Source of the DNA: Candidatus Peregrinibacteria bacterium
GTDB taxonomy: Bacteria > Patescibacteriota > Gracilibacteria > UBA1369 > UBA12473
Length of the DNA: 44,218 bases
Direction of reading: 5' to 3'
Assembly: GCA_018659585.1 (NCBI GenBank)
Contig: JABJMC010000041.1
Location: forward strand, 1 to 44,218
Shown here: one piece after another, positions 25,017 through 31,175 of the stretch
Layout: each line of letters begins with the position of its first letter
How positions within the stretch are numbered: the first letter of the stretch is position 1
Position numbers and translations under genes: made by a program
Notes under the pieces: generated by a model
The model's database searches: none
What the model was told of the DNA's origin: nothing
Seen by the model: the letters and a program-made list of their open reading frames with translations, nothing else

Positions 25017-25523
25017 ATGGCCAACTTGCGCGCGCGCGTTTTCTTCCTCAGCTTGCTGCTTGGCAGCATCTTCGGGAACCTGGGCTGTACCGAGTACGGA
25101 CTCCAGGCTCTCTACGGCATGCCCGAGGGCATGCACCTCGACTCCTACCGGGATTGCACCCAGGTCATTGGCTCGCGGTACGGGTACGTGGATCACACTT
25201 TCAGCGTGGTCATGATGTACTCGGGCTGCCTGGCCGACAACTACCAGGCCTATCTCCTCATCGAACACGAGTTCGAGGAGATGGACATGCAGTGGACCAC
25301 CGCGGATTACGTCACCACCAATGGCGACACGATCACCGTGGACGCGGTCTACTACAGCCTGGATTTCTGGTACAACCCCGTGGACATCGAGATGCAGGTG
25401 ATCCCGTACGTCGGGAACACCGCCTACGGCATCCACGAGTTCTGGACTGACTGCTCCGACGACGACGCCGGCAGCTGTCCGGTGGAGTACAACGGAGCCG
25501 TGGGTCCCGGAGATCTGCTCTAG
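25017..25523 (+). CDS. GC-rich secreted lipoprotein of cassette B
   Basis: 168 aa. The signal peptide (residues ~1-23) ends in the lipobox GNLGC, so lipidation at C24 is expected. The mature part has 'DCTQV', 'YSGCLAD', 'DCSDDDAGSC' and a beta-rich centre. AAAGGAG ends 8 nt before the ATG, a much stronger ribosome site than most genes here. It is a divergent paralogue of the cassette A protein: same order of DCT, NG-T, W..P, I-PY, G-H-F and C-D-DA-SC blocks, but ~50 residues shorter and without the C-terminal Cys-rich tail. GC content and codons contrast with the host. Role unknown; a surface or secreted binding protein is possible. Confidence 0.8.
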   Translation: MANLRARVFFLSLLLGSIFGNLGCTEYGLQALYGMPEGMHLDSYRDCTQVIGSRYGYVDHTFSVVMMYSGCLADNYQAYLLIEHEFEEMDMQWTTADYVTTNGDTITVDAVYYSLDFWYNPVDIEMQVIPYVGNTAYGIHEFWTDCSDDDAGSCPVEYNGAVGPGDLL

Positions 25524-25648
25524 CAGCAGGTGAGGAACGGCCGATCAGGGGAGTGGTGCGGGGTAAGGGCGCCTTTGTGTGTCCGCCCCCGCCGCTCGTC
25601 CCGTTTATCTCGTGCAGACTTTCTTGAGGTGAATTTAACTCTAATAAT

Positions 25649-25685
25649 GTAGTGACAATGTATTTACAAAGTAATGACAACTATG
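25649..25685 (+). promoter_or_regulatory. Direct-repeat operator and promoter of a TA pair
   Basis: GTAGTGACAATG (25649) and GTAATGACAACTATG (25671) are direct repeats 22 nt apart, two helical turns. TTTACA (25663-25668) and TATCAT (25687-25692) form a possible promoter across them. Autoregulation by the antitoxin is inferred. Confidence 0.5.
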
Positions 25686-25723
25686 GTATCATGGGAGTAA
25701 CAAAATCTTTTAAATCCCATCTC

Positions 25724-26008
25724 ATGGCTACCATTCAAATTCGTATCGACGAAGAAACCAAAAAATCAGTCCAAGTAGTTCTCAAAGAGCTAGGCTTAGA
25801 CATGTCCGCAGCCATCAAACTATTTCTTAAACAAGTTGTCATTCGCAACGGCCTTCCTTTCAAAGTCATCACTGAAAACGGACTTACACTCGAACAAGAA
25901 GCAGAGCTTTTAAAGGCTTCCGCCGATGCAAAGAAGGGGATTGGTGTTAGTGGGCCTTTTGAAACCATGGAAGAATTTATTAATTATTTGGAATTAGATG
26001 AAGATTAA
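25724..26008 (+). CDS. RelB/DinJ-family antitoxin
   Basis: 94 aa. The N-terminal ribbon-helix-helix 'TIQIRIDEETKKSVQVVLKELGLDMSAAIKLFLKQVV' is the DinJ/RelB signature: it binds the operator as a dimer, while the C-terminal half neutralises the toxin. An in-frame ATG 72 nt upstream lies within the operator region and lacks homology, so the ATG at 25724 is preferred. It overlaps the toxin start by 11 nt, as usual for such pairs. It follows the right arm of cassette B by 100 nt. Confidence 0.9.
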   Translation: MATIQIRIDEETKKSVQVVLKELGLDMSAAIKLFLKQVVIRNGLPFKVITENGLTLEQEAELLKASADAKKGIGVSGPFETMEEFINYLELDED

Positions 26009-26261
26009 ATCTAGAAAAAAGTTTAATAAGCATTTCCGAAAATTGCCTCGAAAGTTGCAAGTTTTAGTAAGCAAAAAGTTACTTTTATTTAAAAAAGACC
26101 CTTTTCATCCTAGCCTCAAAAACCACGCTCTACACGGCCAAATGCAACACCTTCGCGCCATTTCTATCACACGTAATATAAGAATAATTTTTGAAGAATA
26201 CGATAATTACGCTATCGTTCTAATGTTAGATATTGGTAGCCATAATCGCCTTTACGAATAA
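25998..26261 (+). CDS. YafQ/RelE-family mRNA interferase toxin
   Basis: 87 aa, basic, single RelE-fold domain. 'KSRKKFNKHFRKLPRK', 'KDPFHPSLKNHALHG', 'RNIRIIFEE' and the C-terminal 'LDIGSHNRLYE' match YafQ-type ribosome-dependent endonucleases, including the conserved terminal His/Tyr region. It cleaves translated mRNA when freed from its antitoxin. It overlaps the antitoxin by 11 nt, and its stop overlaps the rsmI start (TAATG), so the toxin is translationally coupled to a housekeeping gene. Confidence 0.9.
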   Translation: MKIKSRKKFNKHFRKLPRKLQVLVSKKLLLFKKDPFHPSLKNHALHGQMQHLRAISITRNIRIIFEEYDNYAIVLMLDIGSHNRLYE

Positions 26262-26935
26262 TGCTCTCCATCGTTTCAACTCCCATCGGCAATCTCGAGG
26301 ATATGACCTTGCGTGCCATCCGAACCTTAAAAGAGGTAGATTTAATTGCTTCTGAGGATACGCGGCACACTGGTCGTCTTCTTAAGCATTTTGAGATCAC
26401 AACGCCCCAAATTAGCTTTCACGCTCATAGTGGTCAGGCTAAGTTAGACAAAATCATAGCCGCGCTTCATGATAATCAGCACGTGGCCTTGGTTTCTGAT
26501 GCTGGAACTCCGGGGATTTCCGATCCTGGATATTTGCTAATTCGTCGTGCCATTGAGGAGGGGATTAAGGTTGAGCCAATTCCTGGGCCCAGCGCCCTTT
26601 TGGCCGCGTTGGTCACGTCTGGTTTACCTATGGATAAGTTTGTTTATTTAGGATTTCTGCCAACAAAAAAGGGCCGAAAAACGCTTCTAGAAGGCTTAAA
26701 AGACGAAAGCCGAACAATTATTTTGTACGAGTCTCCGCATCGCCTTCAAAAAACTCTAAAAAATCTTATGGAGTATGGATTTCAAGATCACCAATTAGTA
26801 ATCGCGCGTGAACTTACCAAACTTCACGAAACTATTTATCGTGGCTTAGTTTCTGAACTCGCCCAAACATTAGAAAATCAGAAGCTTAAAGGAGAAATGG
26901 TCCTAGTTTTGCACAAAAACACCAAAAGTTCATAA
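26261..26935 (+). CDS. rsmI: 16S rRNA 2'-O-methyltransferase RsmI
   Basis: Methylates the ribose of C1402 in 16S rRNA with S-adenosylmethionine. Family blocks: 'VSTPIGNLEDMTLRAIRTL' at the start, 'IASEDTRHTGRLL', 'LVSDAGTPGISDPGY', 'PIPGPSALLAALVTSGLP' and 'GFLPTKKGRK', then 'ILYESPHRLQKTL'. At 224 aa it lacks most of the C-terminal extension of longer RsmI proteins (~280 aa). The ATG shares a base with the toxin's TAA stop, so expression probably depends on the toxin-antitoxin transcript. Confidence 0.96.
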   Translation: MLSIVSTPIGNLEDMTLRAIRTLKEVDLIASEDTRHTGRLLKHFEITTPQISFHAHSGQAKLDKIIAALHDNQHVALVSDAGTPGISDPGYLLIRRAIEEGIKVEPIPGPSALLAALVTSGLPMDKFVYLGFLPTKKGRKTLLEGLKDESRTIILYESPHRLQKTLKNLMEYGFQDHQLVIARELTKLHETIYRGLVSELAQTLENQKLKGEMVLVLHKNTKSS

Positions 26936-26938
26936 AAA

Positions 26939-27006
26939 GTTCATTTTCATTTAATCTTTTGTTTAAGTTTTCGTAATCTCCTTTTGCTACGCTAGTAACG
27001 TCTAAG
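26939..27006 (+). repeat. Leader repeat, copy 3
   Basis: GTTCATTTTCATTTAATC, TTTTGTTTAAGTTTTCG and TAATCTCCTTTTGCTA match copy 1 almost base for base. A 7-nt insertion (CGCTAGT) splits the 3' part, so the following RNA starts 29 nt after TTTTCGTAAT. It begins 3 nt after the rsmI stop. Confidence 0.85.
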
Positions 27007-27110
27007 TAGGAAGGAGTTTTTTATAAAGGAGGTTCGGTTTATAAGAAATGACTAAACAAGGCCCAAACATTATGGCCTTATTCTAAAGCCGGCAAAAAAG
27101 CTCCTTCCTA
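27007..27110 (+). ncRNA. Small structured RNA with 16-bp terminal stem
   Basis: TAGGAAGGAG-TTTTTT (27007-27022) pairs with AAAAAA-G-CTCCTTCCTA (27094-27110, one bulge). Inside: GTTTA/TAAAC (27037-27041 with 27053-27057) and AAGGCC/GGCCTT (27058-27063 with 27074-27079), with GGTT/AAGCC closing the junction. No ORF is plausible. It has the leader repeat upstream and a TA promoter downstream. The class is unknown to me. Confidence 0.7.
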
Positions 27111-27117
27111 CATCCTC

Positions 27118-27153
27118 TTGATTTCAAGGTTAGATGTACGCTATAATGTACAT
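27118..27153 (+). promoter_or_regulatory. Promoter and palindromic operator of the Phd-type TA pair
   Basis: TTGATT (27118-27123), 18-nt spacer, TATAAT (27142-27147). The -10 is enclosed by ATGTAC (27134-27139) and GTACAT (27148-27153), a perfect inverted repeat suited to antitoxin autorepression. Confidence 0.8.
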
Positions 27154-27172
27154 ACTTTCTAACTACTAAATC

Positions 27173-27442
27173 ATGAAGAAATTCCTATCCGCCACCGAGG
27201 CTCGTAAACAACTTTTTCAATTGATAAAAGCTCTAGAACAACCAGATTCCGAAGTGGTCATCACTGTTGATAGTAAACCCAAAATAGTGATGATTTCGTA
27301 TGATGAATATGAAGGGCTGCTCGAAACTTTAGATATTTTGTCCGATCCTAAGGCTATGAAGGGCATAGAAGAAGGAGAGGCTGATATTAAAGCCGGACGA
27401 GTTGTTCCGTGGGAAGATGTCAAAAAGGAGCTTAATCTATAA
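27173..27442 (+). CDS. Phd/YefM-family antitoxin
   Basis: 89 aa. The Phd/YefM DNA-binding N-terminus reads 'FLSATEARKQLFQLIKALE', then 'DSEVVITVDSKPKIVMISYDEYEGLLETLDIL', the usual dimerisation core, and an acidic C-terminal helix that covers the toxin. The palindrome at the promoter fits autoregulation. The toxin gene follows after 7 nt. Confidence 0.92.
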   Translation: MKKFLSATEARKQLFQLIKALEQPDSEVVITVDSKPKIVMISYDEYEGLLETLDILSDPKAMKGIEEGEADIKAGRVVPWEDVKKELNL

Positions 27443-27449
27443 ATGTAAA

Positions 27450-27701
27450 ATGTTTAAAGTAATTATTTCAAAAAGAGTTTATCGACAACTAAAGAAATTT
27501 CCCCAAAAAACAAAATCCCGAGCATCCTTAGTGATCAATAAATTAGCTGAAAATCCTTTCCAGGGGAAAAAGCTAGGGGGGCAACGCAAAGAATCCTATT
27601 CAGTACGAATGTGGCCTTATCGAATTATTTATAGAATTCACAAAAAGGAAGTTTTAGTATACATCATTGATATTGGACATCGTCGAGATGTTTACAGCTA
27701 A
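27450..27701 (+). CDS. RelE-family toxin
   Basis: 83 aa RelE/ParE-fold toxin: 'FKVIISKRVYRQLKKFPQK', 'INKLAENPFQGKKLGGQ', 'SVRMWPYRIIYRIHKKEVLVYIIDIGHRRDVYS'. The conserved basic and Tyr residues at the end fit mRNA cleavage on the ribosome. A longer reading from 27402 would overlap the antitoxin by 41 nt; the ATG at 27450 matches the family start. Its last 4 nt overlap the convergent leuS stop. Confidence 0.9.
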   Translation: MFKVIISKRVYRQLKKFPQKTKSRASLVINKLAENPFQGKKLGGQRKESYSVRMWPYRIIYRIHKKEVLVYIIDIGHRRDVYS

Positions 27702-30139
27702 CCTTTCACTACAAAACTAACTAGTTTCCCCGGCACAAAAATCTCTTTCACAACTTTTTTATCTTCTAGAAATCGCTGCACGTTTTCTTGCATGTAGGCG
27801 AGCTTAAGCGCGTCTTCTTTGGAAACGTCACTCGCGGCTTCCACTGTCCCACGAACTTTTCCATTTACTTGCACCACTAATTGAATCGTTTCTTGAGCTG
27901 TAAATTTTTCATTAAATTTAGGCCATTTAGCATCAAAAACAGATGTCCATGTCCGAGCAGAAGGCTTCAACCCATTCAATTCTGACCATAATTGTTCAGC
28001 TAAATGTGGAGCCATTGGCGCAATCAACTGCACTACAATTTTTTTGCTTTTTTCATCTAAACCTTCTTTAGATGCGGCATTCATGAATTCCATCAAAGCT
28101 GCCAAAGCAGTGTTAAATTGCATGGCCTCAATATCCCCGGTTACTTTTTTAATAGTGCGATGCACAAGTCCTCGCGTATCAGGAGAGATTCGACTCAAAC
28201 TAGGTCCAGTCACAACTTTCCAAAACTTTTGCACAAAACGGGCCACCCCAGTAATTCCCTTGTCATTCCAATCTCCACCTTGCGTGAATGGTCCCATAAA
28301 CATCAAATACATGCGGAAAACATCACTACCATACTTTTCCACAAAAGAATCCGGACTAACCACATTTCCTTTGGATTTAGACATTTTTGCCCCATCTTTG
28401 GTCACCATTCCCTGGTGAATTAGACGTTTAAAAGGTTCCTTATGCGCAATCAAATCAGCGTCAAACAAAACTTTGTTCACAAACCGAGCGTAAAGCAAAT
28501 GCATACAAGCATGTTCCGGCCCACCAATATACATATCAACCGGGCTCCAAGCTTTTAAAGCCTCTTTATCAAAGGGTTTGCTCTTTAAATGAGCACACGG
28601 ATAGCGCAAGAAATACCAACTTGAACACACAAAAGTATCCATTGTATCAGGTTCACGCGTGGCTCGACCCTTACATTTAGGACAAGTAGTTTTCATAAAA
28701 GCCGCACTTGTGGCTAATGGCGCTTTGCCCTTTGGTTTGTAGTCTTTAATTCGCGGTAAAACCACTGGTAAATCTTTTTCTGGAACTGGGACTTCGCCAC
28801 ATTTTTCACAATTAATCACTGGAATTGGTGCACCCCAGTATCGTTGGCGTGAAATCAACCAATCACGTAAGCGAAAATTCACTGTCTTTTTACCCATTCC
28901 CTTTTTCTCCAAGAAATCAGCCATTTTAGGTAGAGCCTTGCGATTGTTCATTCCATTAAATTTCTCGGAATCAAACAAAATTCCGTCCGCTACATGAGCT
29001 TCATTCGCATCTTTTGGATCATGTGGTTTGCCATCCTCTGAAATCACAAATTTAAGTGGAATTTTGTACTTTCGTGCAAATTCAAAATCACGCTGATCAT
29101 GCGCATCTGCCATAACCACACCAGTCCCGTACATTAAAGCAAAATTAGCAATATAAACTGGGATTTTTTCGCCATTTACCGGGTTAATCGCGTATTTCCC
29201 AAGGAAAGCTCCTAATTTATCTTTTCCGCCTTCGGAAGTACGTTCAATATCAGTTTGTTTACGAATTTTGGACGCAACTTCTTTTACATTTTCGGCATAT
29301 TTAGTCCCTTTAATAAATTTCTTTACCAAAGGATGTTCTGGCGCCATCACAATAAAAGTCACACTATAAATTGTATCCGGACGAGTTGTATAACAGGTTA
29401 AAACTCCTTCTTCGTCAGCCAAAGGGAAATCAATATTTACTCCTTCACTTCGACCAATCCAGTTTTTTTGCATGGTAATGGTCTTTTCAGGCCAATCTAA
29501 TCCTTCGTAATCCAATAATTTATCTGCATAATCGGTAATTTTCCAAAACCACTGGGCTAGATCTTTTTTGGAAACTTCTCTTTTACACCGTTCACAAACT
29601 CCTTCATGAACCTGTTCGTTAGCCAAAACAGTCTTACAACCTGGGCACCAATTTACCGGCGATTTCTTTTTATACGCTAAACCTCGTTTATACATTTGCA
29701 AAAACAACCATTGAGTCCACTTGTAGTATTCAGGCGCGCTGGTATTTACCGTTTGCGACCAATCATACATCGCGCCCAGCGCCTTCAACTGCTTAACCAT
29801 GTATTCTACGTTTTTAGCCGTACTAGCAGCCGGTGGAATGCCAGTTTTAATCGCGTAATTCTCCGCTGGTAGCCCAAAAGCATCAAATCCCATCGGTTCA
29901 AACACATTATGTCCCTGCATGCGCATAAATCGTCCCCACGAATCTGCTGGCCCAAAATTATACCAGTGCCCAATATGGAGCTTATCCCCAGAAGGATAAG
30001 GGAACATCACCAGGTTATAATAAGGCTTTTTCTTGTTTTTAAGATTGATGTCGTAGAGTTTTTTGTCTTCCCAGAGTTTTTGCCACTTTTTTTCGTGTTT
30101 TGGAGCGTTATAAGGAGTGGAATCTGATTTTGAATTCAT
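27698..30139 (-). CDS. leuS: Leucyl-tRNA synthetase
   Basis: Charges tRNA-Leu. Class I synthetase of 813 aa with the HIGH motif in 'PYPSGDKLHIGHWYN' (~48-62), a zinc-type four-Cys knuckle 'CPGCKTVL...CERCKRE', the CP1 editing domain ('TRPDTIYSVTF', 'YGTGVVMADAHDQRD'), a second CxxC pair ('CEKCGE', 'CPKCKG'), 'DTFVCSSWYFLRYP' and KMSKSKGN. The C-terminal anticodon-binding domain is complete ('WPKFNEKF', 'VQVNGKVRG'). The editing motif reads 'VMADAHDQRD' rather than the common 'VPAHDERD', a mild change. It is convergent with the RelE-type toxin. Confidence 0.98.
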   Translation of the reverse strand: MNSKSDSTPYNAPKHEKKWQKLWEDKKLYDINLKNKKKPYYNLVMFPYPSGDKLHIGHWYNFGPADSWGRFMRMQGHNVFEPMGFDAFGLPAENYAIKTGIPPAASTAKNVEYMVKQLKALGAMYDWSQTVNTSAPEYYKWTQWLFLQMYKRGLAYKKKSPVNWCPGCKTVLANEQVHEGVCERCKREVSKKDLAQWFWKITDYADKLLDYEGLDWPEKTITMQKNWIGRSEGVNIDFPLADEEGVLTCYTTRPDTIYSVTFIVMAPEHPLVKKFIKGTKYAENVKEVASKIRKQTDIERTSEGGKDKLGAFLGKYAINPVNGEKIPVYIANFALMYGTGVVMADAHDQRDFEFARKYKIPLKFVISEDGKPHDPKDANEAHVADGILFDSEKFNGMNNRKALPKMADFLEKKGMGKKTVNFRLRDWLISRQRYWGAPIPVINCEKCGEVPVPEKDLPVVLPRIKDYKPKGKAPLATSAAFMKTTCPKCKGRATREPDTMDTFVCSSWYFLRYPCAHLKSKPFDKEALKAWSPVDMYIGGPEHACMHLLYARFVNKVLFDADLIAHKEPFKRLIHQGMVTKDGAKMSKSKGNVVSPDSFVEKYGSDVFRMYLMFMGPFTQGGDWNDKGITGVARFVQKFWKVVTGPSLSRISPDTRGLVHRTIKKVTGDIEAMQFNTALAALMEFMNAASKEGLDEKSKKIVVQLIAPMAPHLAEQLWSELNGLKPSARTWTSVFDAKWPKFNEKFTAQETIQLVVQVNGKVRGTVEAASDVSKEDALKLAYMQENVQRFLEDKKVVKEIFVPGKLVSFVVKG

Positions 30140-30204
30140 GAAAATAGGTTAAAACAGCGTGCAAAGTATACCTGTTGGCAGGAGTAGAGGCAAGAAATAA
30201 AGGT

Positions 30205-30327
30205 GCAGAGAAAAGAATTTCGGTGTTTTTTCGAAAACGTCCCCGAAGGAGAGGGGTTCTTTTTGAATCATGTATCCAAAAAGGTTCCCTCCAGTTAAGA
30301 GAAAATAGCCGGGATTCTTTTCTCTGC
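30205..30327. ncRNA. Inverted-repeat element with 14-bp terminal stem
   Basis: GCAGAGAAAAGAAT (30205-30218) and ATTCTTTTCTCTGC (30314-30327) match perfectly. Between them are CTTTTTG/CAAAAAG, CCCC/GGGG and a GGAGGG/CCCTCTCC region that make a long imperfect fold. It has the same plan as the small RNA at 27007 (terminal stem closing ~100 nt), but the sequence differs and no leader repeat is present. Strand is undecided; minus would put it in the leader of leuS. Confidence 0.55.
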
Positions 30328-30335
30328 CATCCTCC

Positions 30336-30446
30336 CTAATCCTCCCACATATCTGAATCTTTCTCAATTCTTTCATCCTGCGGTAATTCGGCCTCGTCAT
30401 GAGAACCTGCTAAAGCGTGCCATACATAATCTAAAATTGCTTCCAT
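30336..30446 (-). CDS. 36-aa acidic microprotein
   Basis: MEAILDYVWHALAGSHDEAE and then a polar, acidic tail ending MWED. It starts 3 nt after the stop of the 60-aa membrane protein gene (TAATAGATG), so the two are probably translated together. The N-terminal 13 residues could form an amphipathic helix. Unknown function. The reading frame is short, but spacing and the shared strong promoter support it. Confidence 0.5.
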   Translation of the reverse strand: MEAILDYVWHALAGSHDEAELPQDERIEKDSDMWED

Positions 30447-30449
30447 CTA

Positions 30450-30632
30450 TTAGTGAGTTATATGAACCGCTTCTGAACTGTGTTTAAGAACATCCGCGCT
30501 CAAAGCATCTTGAGGGGTCCCATCTGTTCCAAAAACCAATAAACCAAGCGACAAACTAATTAAAAAGATAGACAACGCAATTATTACAAGCTTTGCCTTA
30601 GGGCTTAACGTGAAGTTAAACGGGTTTGTCAT
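30450..30632 (-). CDS. 60-aa single-helix membrane protein
   Basis: One hydrophobic helix (residues ~16-33, 'LVIIALSIFLISLSLGLLVF') between a short basic N-terminus (FTLSPKAK) and a polar, exported C-terminus ('GTDGTPQDALSADVLKHSSE'). The promoter is strong and well spaced 30 nt upstream. It is followed at once by the 36-aa ORF. Not recognised. A small membrane regulator or complex subunit is possible, but nothing in the sequence decides this. Confidence 0.55.
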   Translation of the reverse strand: MTNPFNFTLSPKAKLVIIALSIFLISLSLGLLVFGTDGTPQDALSADVLKHSSEAVHITH

Positions 30633-30661
30633 TTATATTTATTTTAGGGACCTTACATATA

Positions 30662-30690
30662 ATAATAAAACAAAAACAACATAAAGTCAA
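30662..30690 (-). promoter_or_regulatory. Promoter of the small membrane-protein operon
   Basis: Minus strand TTGACT (plus 30685-30690), 17-nt spacer, TATTAT (plus 30662-30667). On the other strand TATAAT at 30723-30728 serves the divergent cNMP-binding protein. Confidence 0.75.
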
Positions 30691-30753
30691 GGTAAATAAG
30701 GCTTTCTAAGCCTAAAAATCCGTATAATAAAGCCAAATTTCACCACAAAACTT

Positions 30754-31173
30754 ATGGAAAACACCACAATCCTACCAATTCTCAAGAAAATCCCCCTTTT
30801 TGCTGAGTTAACAGAAGAAGATCACGCTGAAATTATCAAAAACATTACTTTGAATTATTTCCCAGTTGATTACACTCTTTTTGAGGAGGGCGCTCCTGGA
30901 GATAAGCTTTATATTATTAAAACAGGAATGGTAAAGATTTTTCATCCGTCAAACCCTGATGAGGCAGTTGCCATGCTCAGCCCCAATGAATTTTTTGGTG
31001 AAATGGCTCTTTTTGAAGATACGCCTCGTACGGCCAGTGCTATGACTACCGAAGAATCCGAAGTTTTCCTCCTTGAAAAGTCTGATTTTTATAAATTAGT
31101 TCTCAAGAATAAGAGCATTGCCGGAAAACTCAGCGAAGAGTTTTTAAACCGCATTCAAAGCAACAAAGAGTAA
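30754..31173 (+). CDS. Stand-alone cyclic-nucleotide-binding domain protein
   Basis: 139 aa, a single CRP-type beta-roll. It starts 'ILKKIPLFAELTEEDHAEI', continues 'LFEEGAPGDKLYIIKTGMVKIF' and carries the phosphate-binding cassette 'FFGEMALFEDTPRTASAM' (~88-105; Gly-Glu and Arg-Thr/Ala-Ser conserved), then a C-terminal helix. No HTH or other output domain is present, so it acts by binding a partner rather than DNA. The ligand (cAMP, c-di-GMP or another nucleotide) cannot be told. It is convergent with the next membrane protein, 2 nt apart. Confidence 0.88.
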   Translation: MENTTILPILKKIPLFAELTEEDHAEIIKNITLNYFPVDYTLFEEGAPGDKLYIIKTGMVKIFHPSNPDEAVAMLSPNEFFGEMALFEDTPRTASAMTTEESEVFLLEKSDFYKLVLKNKSIAGKLSEEFLNRIQSNKE

Positions 31174-31175
31174 GA

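Larger units (their letters stand above)
24805..25623 (+). mobile_element. GC-rich cassette B bounded by a 14-bp inverted repeat
   Basis: Left arm GAAAGTCTGCACGA (24805-24818), right arm TCGTGCAGACTTTC (25610-25623), perfect over 819 bp. Against cassette A the arms differ only at positions 5-6 (GT instead of AC), and the right arm carries the matching change (AC instead of GT). Inside: a GGAG-loop hairpin, an AT-rich leader, a GC-rich lipoprotein gene and a 3' hairpin GCGGGG/CCCCGC (25558-25592). No transposase and no visible target duplication. Confidence 0.65.

Noticed and set aside
23530-25600. Assembly chimera as source of the GC-rich stretches
   Set aside because: Two separate inserts with the same architecture, matched arms and paralogous genes are hard to explain by a random join. 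It remains testable by read coverage.
23430-25623. Integron gene cassettes with attC sites
   Set aside because: One-ORF cassettes suggested this, but I find no GTTRRRY/RYYYAAC core sites and no integrase.
23430-25623. Retron or other reverse-transcriptase system
   Set aside because: Structured RNA beside an accessory ORF fits loosely, but neither ORF has RT motifs; both are lipoproteins.
30149-30400. 83-codon frame on the minus strand
   Set aside because: It crosses the structured inverted repeat and the 36-aa ORF, and has no start signal or sensible composition.
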